Assembly (NCBI GenBank): GCA_001599715.1
Contig: BCHU01000004.1
Location: forward strand, 1,612,001 to 1,676,000
Length of the DNA: 64,000 nucleotides
Origin: Phaeotremella fagi
Taxonomy: Eukaryota > Basidiomycota > Tremellomycetes > Tremellales > Phaeotremellaceae
Reading direction: 5' to 3'
Below, piece after piece: positions 32,329 through 43,922 of this stretch (its first letter is position 1; each line of letters begins with the position of its first letter). Both the position numbers and the translations under genes were made by a program. The notes below the pieces were generated by a model. It saw only the letters and a program-made list of their open reading frames with translations. It made no database searches and was not told the DNA's origin.

Positions 32329-35156
32329 TCATTCTGCCAAAGTCTTGTCGCTGGTCTTTGCCATGTCAAACATGTTCTTGTAGTCAGGAGGTGGCCAATC
32401 TCCAGGTGACGTGAATTTAACTTCGCGACTGTAAATTCCACTTCCAAGCTCTTCGTCCTTTTCTCCCAATCGAAGTATAGCTGTGGTGTTGGGTGGGATC
32501 TCGGTTTTTACGACGAGAACATCACCCTTCAACTCCCAGGATACAGCTACGCGTCCAGAAGGCGTGATTGTGTGGGTTGACGCAGATGTCACTGTACCAC
32601 CTGGACGTGGATAGATAAGCACTTTACGATATCCAGGTGACAATGGACTGATTCCGCCGACAGTAGTGTGGAGGAAGTTGGCAACCGCACCAAGAGCGTA
32701 ATGGTTGAACGACGTCATTTCTCCGGGCTATTTATTAGTTTTTATCAACAACGCAACTCACGTTAATGGACCCGTCAGGTAGAAGACTGTCCCATCGTTC
32801 CCAGATCGTTGTCGCACCCATTGTCACCGGATATAACCAACTGGGGCATCCTTTTTCTTGTAGCATTCTGTAAGCTAATTGAAGATGGCCTGCTTTTTCT
32901 AGTGCATGTAGTATTCCAGGTGTACCAGCGAAACCTGTTGCAATTCTAAATCGATCTTTGGTGACAAGACGAAGTAGTCGCTCGTTTATACCAGAACGGT
33001 GCTTTTCGTCAAAGAGATTGAATTGGTACGCCAAACAGTACGCTGTCTGTGTGTCACTGGAAAGTCTGCCTGACGGTGATAGATATTCGTCTTGGAATGC
33101 TTGACGTAGTTTGGTGTGCTCAGCGGTGTATCGAGTAATTGCAGAGTCCAAATTTAAAACCGTAGCCACTTTGACAAGGGTTTGAGCGATTCCGACCAAA
33201 AACGCATCAGCAACTAGATATTGATCTGTCATGGCCGCTCCAGGGCTGTCTGGTGGAGCGCGAGGGTCAAGCCTAGCATGTTAGGTATTTTCTAAATGGA
33301 AACGTACCAATCCGAAAGCTGGAAACCACCACGAGGATTCAACCATAGCCCATTACTACCTCTTGGGATCCCCTTGTCAAACCAAGTCGACATACTGTCC
33401 CACATCTCTTTCAGAATGGTGGAAGAGCCGTACGCTTGGTACAAATCTTGAGGAGTTAAAACGCACACATCACCCTGTTTATCAGTTTAGAATTCCATTC
33501 CGACTCACCCAGACTGCTTGCGGGAATGGTTTAGGATCTGGACCGAACATTAAAGTGTTGGGTACCACAAGTGGTGGAACGCCCTGATTATCCTTGAGCT
33601 GTTCTTCTGAAAGATCGTGGAGCCAGTTGCCTAGAAATCCGGTCGTGTCGAATAAATACGCCGCAGTTGGGCCAAATGCTTGAAGATCACCTGTCCAACC
33701 GAGACTACAAATCAGTATAGTAATCCGTTTAGACCTACCGTTCGTCTCTTTGGGGGCAGTCTGTTGGTAAACCCACAAAATTCCCACGTGTACCCCAAAC
33801 AACGTTCTCGTGTAATTTGTTGATCAACTTGTGAGAGCTATGGAAATCTCCCAATCGCTCCATATCGGTGTGAACAACAACGGCCGTGAAATTCTTCTTA
33901 TAATCCTTCAACATGGATTCCGGACCTGTGTATTCACAGTATCTGAAACCATGAGTTGTAAACTTTGGTTCCCATGCGTCTATCCCGGAATCTTGATCAA
34001 GGTAGATTTCATCCGTAGCCTTTGCTGATCGAAGTGGTCGAACACCGAGTTCACCTTTATCTAGAACTTCTGCAAAACGAAGACTGACATACTCGTTGGG
34101 TTTAATTTTTGCTGGAAGGTCAAGAAGCTTGACCCAGCCTACAAGATTTTGACCAAAATCGAGGATCTTCTTGTTCGATGGAGTGACAATAAGCGACTCT
34201 GGAACAATCTCCTCGGTTCGACGAATTGGAGGGGATTCTGGAGCTATCAAAGCTGCTTTGCTTGGAAGTGGGATTGTCTTCACTGAAGTCCATGATGATG
34301 GCGATATCGAAGCATCATAGGTTTCACCGTCGTACAGCTCTGACGAAAGGATTGAGCCATAACTCCATTCCCAATCCGTGCCAGTCTGAGCGACGACCTT
34401 GCCTTCAACCTCGGCTTGGATTAAAACACCAATTTCCTTTCCCCAGATATTTCTACATCCTGGTTCCCAAGTGAGTCGACCAGCATACCATCCTTCACCA
34501 ACCACAGCTTCAATGGTATTTTTGCCTGTTACCAGAACACCTGAAGGGATTGTGTACGTCTGATAATGGAGACGATGGTTGTAAGATTGCCAACCAGGAG
34601 CCAAGACATGGTCACCAATTGGTGTACCGTTGATAGTGATTTCATAAACACCCAAAGCGGTTGCGTAGATTCGACCCGTGTCTCTAGGATCGGATTTCAG
34701 ATCGAATGACGTCCTCGTGTAAAATGGACGTTTGGTGAGATTCGCTGGAGGAGGAATGGATGGTGCGATGACTTGCGCGGTCCAGTCGGTTGATTCCAGC
34801 AGAGCAACCTCTACAGTGTCACTGAACCATTCTGTCCAAGATCCAGATGCCCCATGGGCACGAACTTTGACCACAGCATGCTCTCTAGATTTCAACGGGG
34901 ATTCTTTTTCAGGCCAGGCGACATCAAAGTTGTCCCTGGATTTCACCGAGTACACATTGGAAGCTTTACCTCTAGTGATACTGATTTCGAAGGAATCTTG
35001 TATCCAGTTTTTCTCTGTCTTGTCATCTTGTTGGAATCGCCATGAGATCAGAGGTCGAGCTTGACCAATACCAATGGGAGACGCGTTCCGTGCAAATGTA
35101 AGTTTACAAATTCTAGGTGGATTCGTTGATACCATTGTGATAAGGTGATGGAGCAT
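32329..35156 (-). CDS. GH78 alpha-L-rhamnosidase
   Basis: Hydrolyses terminal alpha-L-rhamnose from glycosides or oligosaccharides. From ATG 35156 (alternative in-frame ATG at 35135) about 890 residues follow. The N-terminal beta-domains read ASPIGIGQARPLISWRF and GVYEITINGTPIGDHVLAPG, the classical RhaB layout. The (alpha/alpha)6 domain has LPTDCPQRDERLGWTGD (general-acid region, split by a 35 nt intron), GGFQLSDWLDPRAPP across another intron, TQTAYCLAYQF, and MGATTIWERWDSL. The C-terminal beta-sandwich contains TSFNHYALGAV. At least four introns. No signal peptide, so the enzyme is likely intracellular and would act on imported rhamnosides. Divergent from a sugar porter across 835 bases. 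Confidence 0.9.
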
Positions 35157-35742
35157 TTGCAGAACAGATCTTGCAGTAGAAGACAGCTTTAAGACATGGT
35201 CAAGATGTAGCGGCAGAAAGACACTGCGATGGTTTTACAATGTTGCGATAGAAACTAGAGGGTACATATGGTATGCGGTGGACAAGGTGGAGTTGACGGT
35301 TGATTTTAAGCATGTCGACGACGCCGAGGTTACACCGTATGCCGGCAGTGAGGCGGTTTTAGCTCGTTTTTCGAAACGCCAAAGGTCATCTGGACATGTG
35401 AAAATAGTCTTTAGCCTAATATCTGCGTTCTTTAGGATTACATTGATCGGATAGTCCATGAAGAGGTAGATAATCTGGCCTTGAGTAGAAGATGTCCTCG
35501 ATGCGAGTAGTTCTTGCCCCACTCCATCTCAATACCAAGTTAGCGTGCAATTTGGACCGTTGAAGTTCACAGGTGGTTGTACCAGAAAGAGCCACAGTCG
35601 TGAACAAGGAATTGATTACACTGTTCATTGTTGTTCCCCTTTGCCCTGTTCATTGCTGTTCTCTGAGCTAACCTTTCTGTGTATCCCTACCACACTCAAA
35701 TGTTGCTGCGACATCTGCACATAATCCAATCAGTGGACTATC

Positions 35743-35772
35743 CGACCTTGAACGACCGACCGATGACCGACC
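35743..35772 (+). promoter_or_regulatory. Cluster of GACC/GACCG boxes
   Basis: GACC recurs at least four times within 30 bases, including CGACCGACCG and ATGACCGACC (reverse: CGGTCGG). Regularly spaced CGG-type triplets between two divergent catabolic genes suggest a binding platform for a zinc-cluster activator. Inferred from pattern only. Confidence 0.35.
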
Positions 35773-35935
35773 ACCGCTCTTCTGGTTGTAAATGAAACAA
35801 TTAACACTTGTGGAGCTAAAGTGGATCCCCCACTTTTGGTAGTCACTTGATCCTTGTTGCCCTTTACGTTTCAATGATACCCCGCAAAGTGAACCAAGAA
35901 AACCTTGGAACGGGCTGATATTTTTACGGGGCGTG

Positions 35936-35942
35936 TATAAAA
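35936..35942 (+). promoter_or_regulatory. TATA-box-like element
   Basis: TATAAAA about 50 bases before the ATG at 35992. Confidence 0.5.
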
Positions 35943-35991
35943 CAGTCTCCCTGACTACTGGGTCCCCACGGATCTTAACACAATAGTCACA

Positions 35992-38078
35992 ATGAGTACT
36001 ACTGAGAACGAATCACCTAGACCTCCTGTTGAGATCTTCCAAGCTGAAAAAGCTGAAATTCAACACCATGAAGTCGTTCGTAATGAAGACATGGACCTCA
36101 CCATGGAAGGTGTGGGTCTTTACAAATCGCGTTTCGACGATTTATCTATTCCTCGAACACTTTGGGTGTTTAGACGAGTGATCCTCGTTGTCCTTGCAGT
36201 GTACACAGGGTACATGTGCGAAGGTTTTGAGCTTGGCGCTGGTGGTAGCATCATAGCCAATGCTGGTTTTATCAAACAGTTTGGAAGTGGTGATACTACT
36301 GGTGTTAGATCTTTGGATCCTACCTGGGGTGAGTTGAGGATGTTTGCAAATACTGATTTTCAGTCTCTTCTTGGAGTGCTTTACTTGTAGGTCTACGGGG
36401 CTGATTATAGCTTACGTCTAGAACGTCGGGCAAATGGTCACTTTTACCCACATCGCTTGGTGAGTGTTGATACGTATCTAGTCTGATGAATCAGGGTCGC
36501 AGACAGATATGGTCGAAAAGTATCTTTCTATCTGGCCTGGGTATGGCTCGTTGTTGTAGGTCTCCCGTAAAGAATGTTACTGACTGTCAGGGATGTATCT
36601 TCTTGAACACAGCAAAATCTCCAAGCGTCTGGGTGAGTGATAAGAAAATTGCTTTGTTTAAACTCTTCCTAGGCTCTTGGTAAACTCTGCAATGGTGCTG
36701 GCATCGGTGTTCTACAGTGAGTCTCCACTGGGGACGTCACTGATTAAACAGAATCGTATGTCAAGTCTATGTTATGGAAGTCGTTCCAAACAGGATTCGA
36801 GGTGGAATGGTCACCTTTCAAGCTGTCTGGTGAGTGAAATTCACTAGCAAATCTAACCATTCGTAGGAGTAACATTGGTGGTATCATTGTCTCCGTAATG
36901 ATGCAACAGTTGAACACCAACTACCCCGATAATTATCTACTTGCAATGCGAGTCATTTGGGCTCCCGTCGGCTTGATCATTGTTTGCTGGGCTTTCGTCC
37001 CAGAATCTCCTTGGTTCCACGCTCGAAGAGGTAATCAAGAGGCTGCAAAAAAATGTATGAGACAACTCTACGGTGGTGTTAAAGGTTTCGACATTGACGA
37101 AGAGTTCGGAATCATTCTACGAACCATCGAACATGAAAAGGTATTACTTGCAGATTTGCCACGATTCAGAGATGTTTTCCGGGGACTAAACCTGGTGAGT
37201 ACGATCAATAGGAACACAAGCTTACTGTCCGCAGAAACGAACACTCACTGTTATGCTTCTTGCCGTCTGTCAACAATTTGGTGGACTCGCCGTGATCAAC
37301 ACCTACTCAACATGTAAGTGACACTCTGGAAGTAACACTGACATGTCAGACTTCTTCTCACTTGCTGGATTGTCTGATCCCTTCCTTGGTACTGTCATCC
37401 TTTCGTAGGTCACTTGGCGGGACACCGCTGACCACAGATGTATCAACCTTCTTGCTGTCATTCTTTGGTCGTTTTCCACAGACAAACTTGGCCGTCGTAT
37501 AATTATCAACGTTTGTGAAACGTTCCTCCTTTGCGTGCTGTTCATCGTCGGTGGTCTGTACTACACTGGTGCGACGACAGGAAGTGTAGCCGCCGGTACA
37601 GCTCTACTTGTCATTTGCTGTCTATGGACCTTTTCTTATCAAGTTATTGCAATGTCATACTACTTGTACTCTGCTGAGTTACCTTCAGCTGTTCTAAGAA
37701 GTAAGTTTGTATCGTATCATCCACTGATCGTTCAGTCAAAACCGGACCATTGACCTTCCTCACGAACTCGATCACCGGTATTGCTACTTGTTATGCAACT
37801 CCACCAATGCTTCTCGCTTTAGGATTGAAGACTGGGTTCGTTTACGCTGCATTCACAGCTCCATGTTGTATACTCATGTGGCTCTATATCCCTGAGACCA
37901 AAGGGTAAGTGGGAGTGGAAGTGGTAGCTAATCCAATAGCCGGTCTGCAGCTGAAATTGACGAGTTGTACGAAAAGAAGATTCCTGCTTGGCGATGGTCA
38001 AGTACTGTGACAGACGCTGAAACTCAAATGCGTGCAGCTGTTCAAGTTCGTGCTGCTGGTGAGAAAGATCATGCGTAA
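35992..38078 (+). CDS. Sugar-porter MFS transporter next to rhamnosidase
   Basis: Plasma-membrane sugar importer. A long acidic N-terminal head (about 60 residues) precedes helix 1. Splicing of short introns restores GQMVTFTHIAWVADRYGRK, the loop after helix 2. Other marks are FVPESPWFHARRGNQEAA after helix 6, QQFGGLAVINTYST (helix 7), DKLGRRIIINVCE, and YIPETKG near the end, with one intron at the GPETKG position only 35 nt long. The stop TAA at 38076-38078 follows a charged tail. Head-to-head arrangement with the GH78 gene makes a rhamnoside or rhamnose substrate plausible but not shown. Converges on the secreted beta-lactamase-like gene with 218 bases between stops. Confidence 0.88.
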
Positions 38079-38296
38079 GTGCATGGGAAGGAGTGGGTGA
38101 GGTGAGACAGTTTGGAAAGTGGAGTTCCTATTTGGATTTGTGGAGGTATGGCATCAGTGTATTTCAGTTTATGTACTTTATATGTATCAATTTGCAATTA
38201 ACACGATTGACTGTAGGTAAAGATGTTTCATACTATGATTCATACATCCCAATGTCCAATAAGAAACTGATTATGGTAACACCACTGTTGTACACC

Positions 38297-39847
38297 TCAT
38301 TGTTCATCACCCACTTCGTCAACTTCATTTGGACTTCGATATAGAGTTCCGCCGTCATTACCATTCAACAAACCAATGGTGATAGATGATGCGAAACCAT
38401 TAGGACCAATGGAGAAGCTCACACCAGAGTCTGGATCATCCCTTTGGTCAGAAATGTAAAAAGTGTCTCTGTTCCAATGATTCAAAGCTAAAGTCGCATT
38501 TGATTGACCAGGGAATGTCAGAACCAAGTTGTCCGATGAACCGACGGTGATCTGTGCAACTCCGACGTAATCATTCATGTATCGCCCAACGTACGCTGTA
38601 AGCGAAAGAGCAGATGTTGCATTGGAAGGTGGAGTTTGGATGAACGGTGAAACTCCCGACAACTGTGATCCAAGTTGAGCATAAAGTGTATTCCAGATGG
38701 TAACATAGTCCCGTCTTGCGTGACCGTAATACACGTTATCGAAGAATGTGTCTACAATCCCTTCTGGCCATCCAGTAGGGAAACAATTCGATATCACCAC
38801 TATGCCTAACCCACCATCAACATCCATTTTAGCAAGAGATCGTGTTCCTTGCGAGAAAGCTCCCGCATGAGAGTAAAACGTTTTACCGTCGTCATAATCG
38901 ACATTCCATCCAAGGCCATAGAAACCCACGTTGCCGGTGACTGCTTGGAGACCACGGGTTATTTGGGGATATCGGGTCTGATTGAGAGCCGTCTCACTGA
39001 TGAGCTGCGTTTGAGAACTGGGCAATCGACCTGACCTAAGGTGAAGTCGAATCCACTTGGAGAGATCTACGACGCTTGACGTTACCCCACCAGCTGGTGA
39101 CTGTGGATCTGGGTTTCGAGCGGGTGACGCTGTCCATCCGCCTTTACCATTTGGGATATGCAACGCAGCTCTATTGGTTTCTTGAATAAAGTCGGAATAG
39201 CGAGAACTGGTGGACGTCATTCCAAGAGGTTTGTACAGATACTCTCGAGCAACGTCTTCCCATGTCATCCCAGTAGACGAGGAGGCCGACTCAGCACCCA
39301 AAGTGATACCGTAGTTGCTATAATCGTATGATATACGGAACGGACCTCTGGGTTTCATGTACTGAACCCTAGATAAAATGGTGCTTCGGTTGTAATTGAC
39401 CATCTCCAAATCATCACCAGTCAACCCGTAAAGCCCACTCCGATGAGAAAAGGCATCAGCGATGGTGACCTTTGATGATATCCAGGGGTCTGAGTACTCC
39501 GCTATTGTTTTGGGTTCATTAACAGCAGTATCCCAAGAAGTTTCTCCCTTTGAGACGATGGCAGCGACTATTGTCGAAGAAATCGGCTTGGACAACGAAG
39601 CAATCTGAAAAACGGTTTCCGGAGTCACTGAATTGTTTGTACCGACGAGTTTCACGCCAAACCCTTGTGAATAGATCACAGCGTCGTTGTAGACTATCGC
39701 AACGGCTAAACCTGGAACCTCATTGGAAGATATTGCCCTTTGAGCCAACAACGTCGTAGAGTTGAGGGCGAGCTGTAAGTTGGAGTTGTAGCTATTGGCA
39801 CAGGCTAGACGAGAAGCAATGATTCCAAGAAACAGCTTGAGCTTCAT
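38297..39847 (-). CDS. Secreted beta-lactamase-like serine hydrolase
   Basis: One uninterrupted exon of 516 residues with an N-terminal signal peptide (MKLKLFLGIIASRLACANS) and several N-glycosylation sequons, so probably exported. PF00144 motifs: SLSK (catalytic Ser and Lys), AFSHRSGL, YDYSNYG (the Y-x-N equivalent), and HAGAFSQG as the third loop. After the catalytic domain come about 110 residues of a small beta-barrel-like C-terminal domain (LTAYVGRYMNDYVGVAQI), usual for this subgroup. Absence of introns across 1.55 kb contrasts with nearly all neighbours. It is divergent from the GH115 glucuronidase and could be a co-regulated esterase. Natural substrate unknown; no antibiotic role is implied. 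Confidence 0.88.
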   Translation of the reverse strand: MKLKLFLGIIASRLACANSYNSNLQLALNSTTLLAQRAISSNEVPGLAVAIVYNDAVIYSQGFGVKLVGTNNSVTPETVFQIASLSKPISSTIVAAIVSKGETSWDTAVNEPKTIAEYSDPWISSKVTIADAFSHRSGLYGLTGDDLEMVNYNRSTILSRVQYMKPRGPFRISYDYSNYGITLGAESASSSTGMTWEDVAREYLYKPLGMTSTSSRYSDFIQETNRAALHIPNGKGGWTASPARNPDPQSPAGGVTSSVVDLSKWIRLHLRSGRLPSSQTQLISETALNQTRYPQITRGLQAVTGNVGFYGLGWNVDYDDGKTFYSHAGAFSQGTRSLAKMDVDGGLGIVVISNCFPTGWPEGIVDTFFDNVYYGHARRDYVTIWNTLYAQLGSQLSGVSPFIQTPPSNATSALSLTAYVGRYMNDYVGVAQITVGSSDNLVLTFPGQSNATLALNHWNRDTFYISDQRDDPDSGVSFSIGPNGFASSITIGLLNGNDGGTLYRSPNEVDEVGDEQ

Positions 39848-40398
39848 TGTGGGTTAGAAGAGTTGTTGAGTTCCATAACAAAAGCTTGACATCAACGCAA
39901 CCATTTGAATGGTTGCATCCGCCTTCCCGCATTCATTGAGACAGCTGGATTAAGACAATTTGGCGTAGGAGTACGCAAATCAATGTCCCGAACAGGCTTT
40001 GTCGCTGAAAGCGTACCCGTCTAGAGGAGTCGGATCCTTCCTCGGAGTAGATTCTGACATTGACCTTACTAGTATTTGAGGTTTAACATCATGTCTACAT
40101 ATGTAGTAGTCAAGAGCTTACTTTCGAGTACTGTGAATTCTTGATCCCCACCGTCACACGGAGGTTTGCGGAGTTATAATTGTTTGATGTGAGCATTTTG
40201 ATGTCAACACTAACACGTGCACACTTGTTCCTCCGGACCGGGCTACGTCATAAGCTCAGCCAAAACCGGTATCCGGTGAACCGGTATAGTTTTCGCCGGA
40301 GTAGTTTCAAAAATTAACAAAGCAGCCAAGTAAAAACAAAGTGAAGAACAGAAGTGTATTTTATCGCAACACGATCCTCACATAGCATTATCATCACA
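39848..40398. other. Divergent intergenic region with CCGG boxes
   Basis: Between the secreted beta-lactamase-like and GH115 genes. Contains a CACGTG E-box-like site at 40214-40219, CTCCGGACCGGG at 40231-40242, and the CCGGT array at 40264-40287. A good candidate for a shared bidirectional promoter. No gene seen. Confidence 0.5.
40264..40287 (+). promoter_or_regulatory. CCGGT array upstream of GH115
   Basis: Two copies of AACCGGTAT flank a central CCGGTG, giving three CCGG centres in 24 bases, about 115 bases before the GH115 start. Each CCGG is self-complementary, so the array reads the same on both strands and could serve both divergent genes. Resembles the 1048-1062 element. Confidence 0.4.
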
Positions 40399-43300
40399 AT
40401 GCGGTGGTTCACTGTAGCTACTCATATAGCCACTCTCTCAACAGTTCTTGCTTTGGGCGAAGAACGTGTCATCACCTTCCCCAAAGAAACAGATTTGCAC
40501 GATACCCAAGCTGCATTTTCGTCGTCTCAGTTCAACAACAATTTCTTGATCGCTTCAACCTCGAAACAACACGCAACCGCTTTGCTATTGGATTCTCACG
40601 ACGACCAAGCCATTCACGTTGCTGCTCAAACATTCGCTCATGACGTTTACAGGGTTACTGGTGTTAAGCCGGATCTTTTCAATGATACCCTCCCTGCTGA
40701 GGTTAAACATGCCATCATCGTTGGTTCACAATCTAGTCACTTGATACACAAAGTGGACGGTATCTCATACGACGGTTTGAAAGGAAAATGGGAAAGCTAC
40801 GATGCTAGAGTCGTGGAGAAACCATTGAAATCGGTGGATAAAGCCTTAGTCGTCGTCGGAAGTGACAGGGTAGGTTATACAGTTGTTCACTCCTGACATC
40901 CTAGCGCGGTACTATCTACGCCCTTTACACTTTATCCGAACAAATGGGAGTCTCCCCCTTCCATTATTGGGCTGATGTGCCTGTTCGACCTCAGCCTGCT
41001 ATTGCTTTCGTCTCTGGTCAAACATTATCTCACGGCGAGCCAACTGTCAAATACCGTGGTCTCTTTATCAACGATGAACACCCTGCCATGTGGGAATGGG
41101 TTGCTCAAAAACAAAGAATCAAGTTTGGAGAACCTGCTTTCACCACTTGGGTATACGAACCATGGTTTGAGATGATGTTGAGACTAAAGGCGAATTACTT
41201 CTGGCCAGCAAGTGAGTTGGAGGTTGTATGTGTACTTACTTTAGTGTACGCCAGTATGTTTGATGTCGATGGAATGGAATGGTCTGCAGACGGACCATTC
41301 CCCGCTGGACCAGGTCCAAATCAAGTACTGGCCAACCGTATGGGTATCGTCATGGGTTCCTCTCACCACGAGCCTATGGCTCGTAACAAACCAGAATGGG
41401 ATCGTAAAGGGGAAGGAGAATGGGACTGGACCAATTCCGAATTCATGACCGAATGGTGGACCCAAGGAGCTACCAGAGCTAAGGGAATGGAAACAATGTT
41501 CACTCTTGGTATGCGTGGAGATGGTGACATGCCGTTAACTGGAGCAAGTAATCAGTTGGTCGAAAGTGGGTTGCAGCGTGTGCATTGCTGACGATAGACA
41601 TTACTGCTACTCAACAAGAAATCCTTTCCAAGGTCTACGAAACGGAGGATATGGGTACTATCCCTCAAATGTGGTGTATGTACAAGGAAGTAGCAGAGTA
41701 TTACACCAAGGGAGTGAGTATCAGTAAATGACTCCACTAACATTTAGCTCAAAGTACCTGAAGATGTTACTGTGTTGTTTGCAGATGACAACTATGGCAA
41801 CATCATGACCGTTGTTCCTCCAGAAAAGCCACACAAAGCCGGAGGTGGTATCTATTACCATGTTGATTGTGAGCCTTATCTCAAATACCACTGACTTTAG
41901 ACGTCGGAACACCTCGAGCATACAAATGGCTCAACACGATCAACTTGGCAAAGAGTAAGTTTTGTGTTGGTTCCTGACTGACCCCAGCCTGGGAGCAAAT
42001 GTCAATCGCGAAAGCATTCAACACTACTTCTATTTGGATCCTGAACGTTGGAACTCTCAAACCACTCGAACTTCCTGTCGAACACTTCATGTCTCTTGCC
42101 TGGGATATGGATGCATGGCCAATCAACAGCGTCGACCGTTTCCTCAAACAATGGGCTGCTCGTGAATTTGGTGAGGACGTCAGTGATGAAGTTGCGGATA
42201 TTATGGAAAAGTACTCTGTAAGTTTGGGTAGAGGCGTCTGCTCACCTTTAGATGTATTCGTCTCGACGCAAAGCAGAACTGGTTTCTCAAACCACATGGT
42301 CTATCACGAATTACGAAGAGTGAGTGGGTTATAAGACTCTACTGACTGTCAGAGCCGAACGCGTCCTTGCAGAATGGGAATCAATCACAGAAAGAGCTTC
42401 CAAAGTTTACGACTCTCTCAATGAAGAAACCAAACCAGCTTTCTTTGAAGAAGTCTACATGCTTTGCTTGGCTCAAACCAATCTTAACAAATTGTACATT
42501 GCAGTTGGTCGAAACAACCTTAACGCAGCTCGAGGTCTCAACACAGCCAACACTTTTGCCAAAGAAGCCCTCGACTTGTTCTTCAACGATTACAACATTA
42601 CTGAACGTTTCCATTCTCTGCTTGACGGCAAATGGAATCACATGTGGGATCAAACCCACATCAACTGGGATGGTCATCTTGAGCCAGAAAAGGATACACT
42701 TCCTCCCGTTTCTTACGTCAACCCCATGGTGCCAGCTAGGCAAGGTATTCCAGTTCAAGAATTGGAGTATGGGCAAACATCATATATCCGTGTGACTCAC
42801 GAAAATTCTGGTGGTTCGTGGCCCGGAAACACTGTCAACAATTGTGCTCGTGGTGAACATTGCGGTCTACCGTATCTACTGCAACTTGATCCTTACGGGG
42901 CTAAAAGCAGATGGATCGATGTTGGTGCTGCTGGTCCAAGAGATGTTACTTTCAAGGTTCTTTCAGACGATTGGATCAAAGTGGAGCCCAATCATGGAAA
43001 GATCTTGAGAGATGGATCGACTGATATGCGTTTACGTCTATCGGTTGATTGGTCCAAGGCTCCTTCATCTGGTGTTGGTCAGTTTAAACTCTACGGGTCA
43101 GACTCGTCCAATGTCACCATCAACGTCCCTGTTGAAAAGTACCCCTCACCAGAGGATGGGTTCTCAGGTTACGTCCAGGGTGACGGTTATGTTGTTATCG
43201 AAGCAGCTCATTTCTCACGTAACTCGTCTGCCGAAAACTATGCCTATCAAGAGATCAAAGGTTACGGACGTACCCTCAGTGGTCTTGAAATGTATCCCAT

Positions 43301-43751
43301 CACTACTCAAAACTTTACCCTCGGTCAAGGACCATCTTTGGAATACGATTTCTGGCTCCACACTGCTGGTGACGCTGAGCTCAACATCCAAATTGGCCCA
43401 ACACTCAATTTCCTCGGTGTCAACAAGACACTTGCTTTTGGGGTTCAAATCGATGACCAAGAACCTCATTTGATCCGACCAATACCCACTGAACCACTTG
43501 GTATGGCCGTTAACAAACCAGGTCAACTTCCTGTCGCCGTTGGAGCTGTACCCAAGGATTGGATGGATATCGTTAAATCTGAAATTCGTGATGTTTTCGT
43601 TCCCGCTAAATTTGACACGGCTGGTAAACACACTCTCAAGATCTGGGGAATGACTACGGGAATCATTGTAGAGAGAGTTTGGATAGATATGGGTGGAATC
43701 AAGGAAAGAGGTTACAGTTATCTGGGTCCTCCAGAGAGTGTAAGTGTATGA
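40399..43751 (+). CDS. GH115 xylan alpha-1,2-glucuronidase, secreted
   Basis: Removes (4-O-methyl)glucuronic acid side groups from glucuronoxylan or arabinogalactan-type glycans. Start ATG 40399 begins a signal peptide (MRWFTVATHIATLSTVLALG). The N-terminal mixed domain has AIIVGSQSSHLI and VVGSDRGTIYALYTLSEQ (across an intron). The catalytic barrel reads YRGLFINDEHPAMWEW, MMLRLKANYFWPAS, MGSSHHEPMARN, MFTLGMRGDGDMPL, PQMWCMYKEVAEYY, LFADDNYGN and GGGIYYHVDY. The helical domain and a large uninterrupted C-terminal exon (from about 42355) follow, with the carbohydrate-binding-like end GYVVIEAAHFSRN, all as in the family. At least eight introns, most in the catalytic half. About 960 residues. 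Confidence 0.92.
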
Positions 43752-43922
43752 TGTGCAGAGGCGGGAGCGTTGTGGTACAAAAAATCGCATCGTGGACATT
43801 AACATCATCGAATGCATCAAGTAGAGTAGATCTTTAAACAACTTTCCAATCAAAATTAACAATAAACCTGACATTTTTTACTATACTCAAACATTGACCT
43901 TGACTAATACCTTCAACCGAAC

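Larger units (their letters stand above)
35157..35991. other. Long divergent intergenic region, likely shared control region
   Basis: 835 bases between the rhamnosidase and sugar-porter starts. Near 35620-35660 CTGTTCATTG followed by (T/C)TGTTC occurs twice as a direct repeat. A cluster of GACCG boxes lies at 35743-35772. A TATA-like element is at 35936. Small reverse frames here are not supported as genes. Confidence 0.5.
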
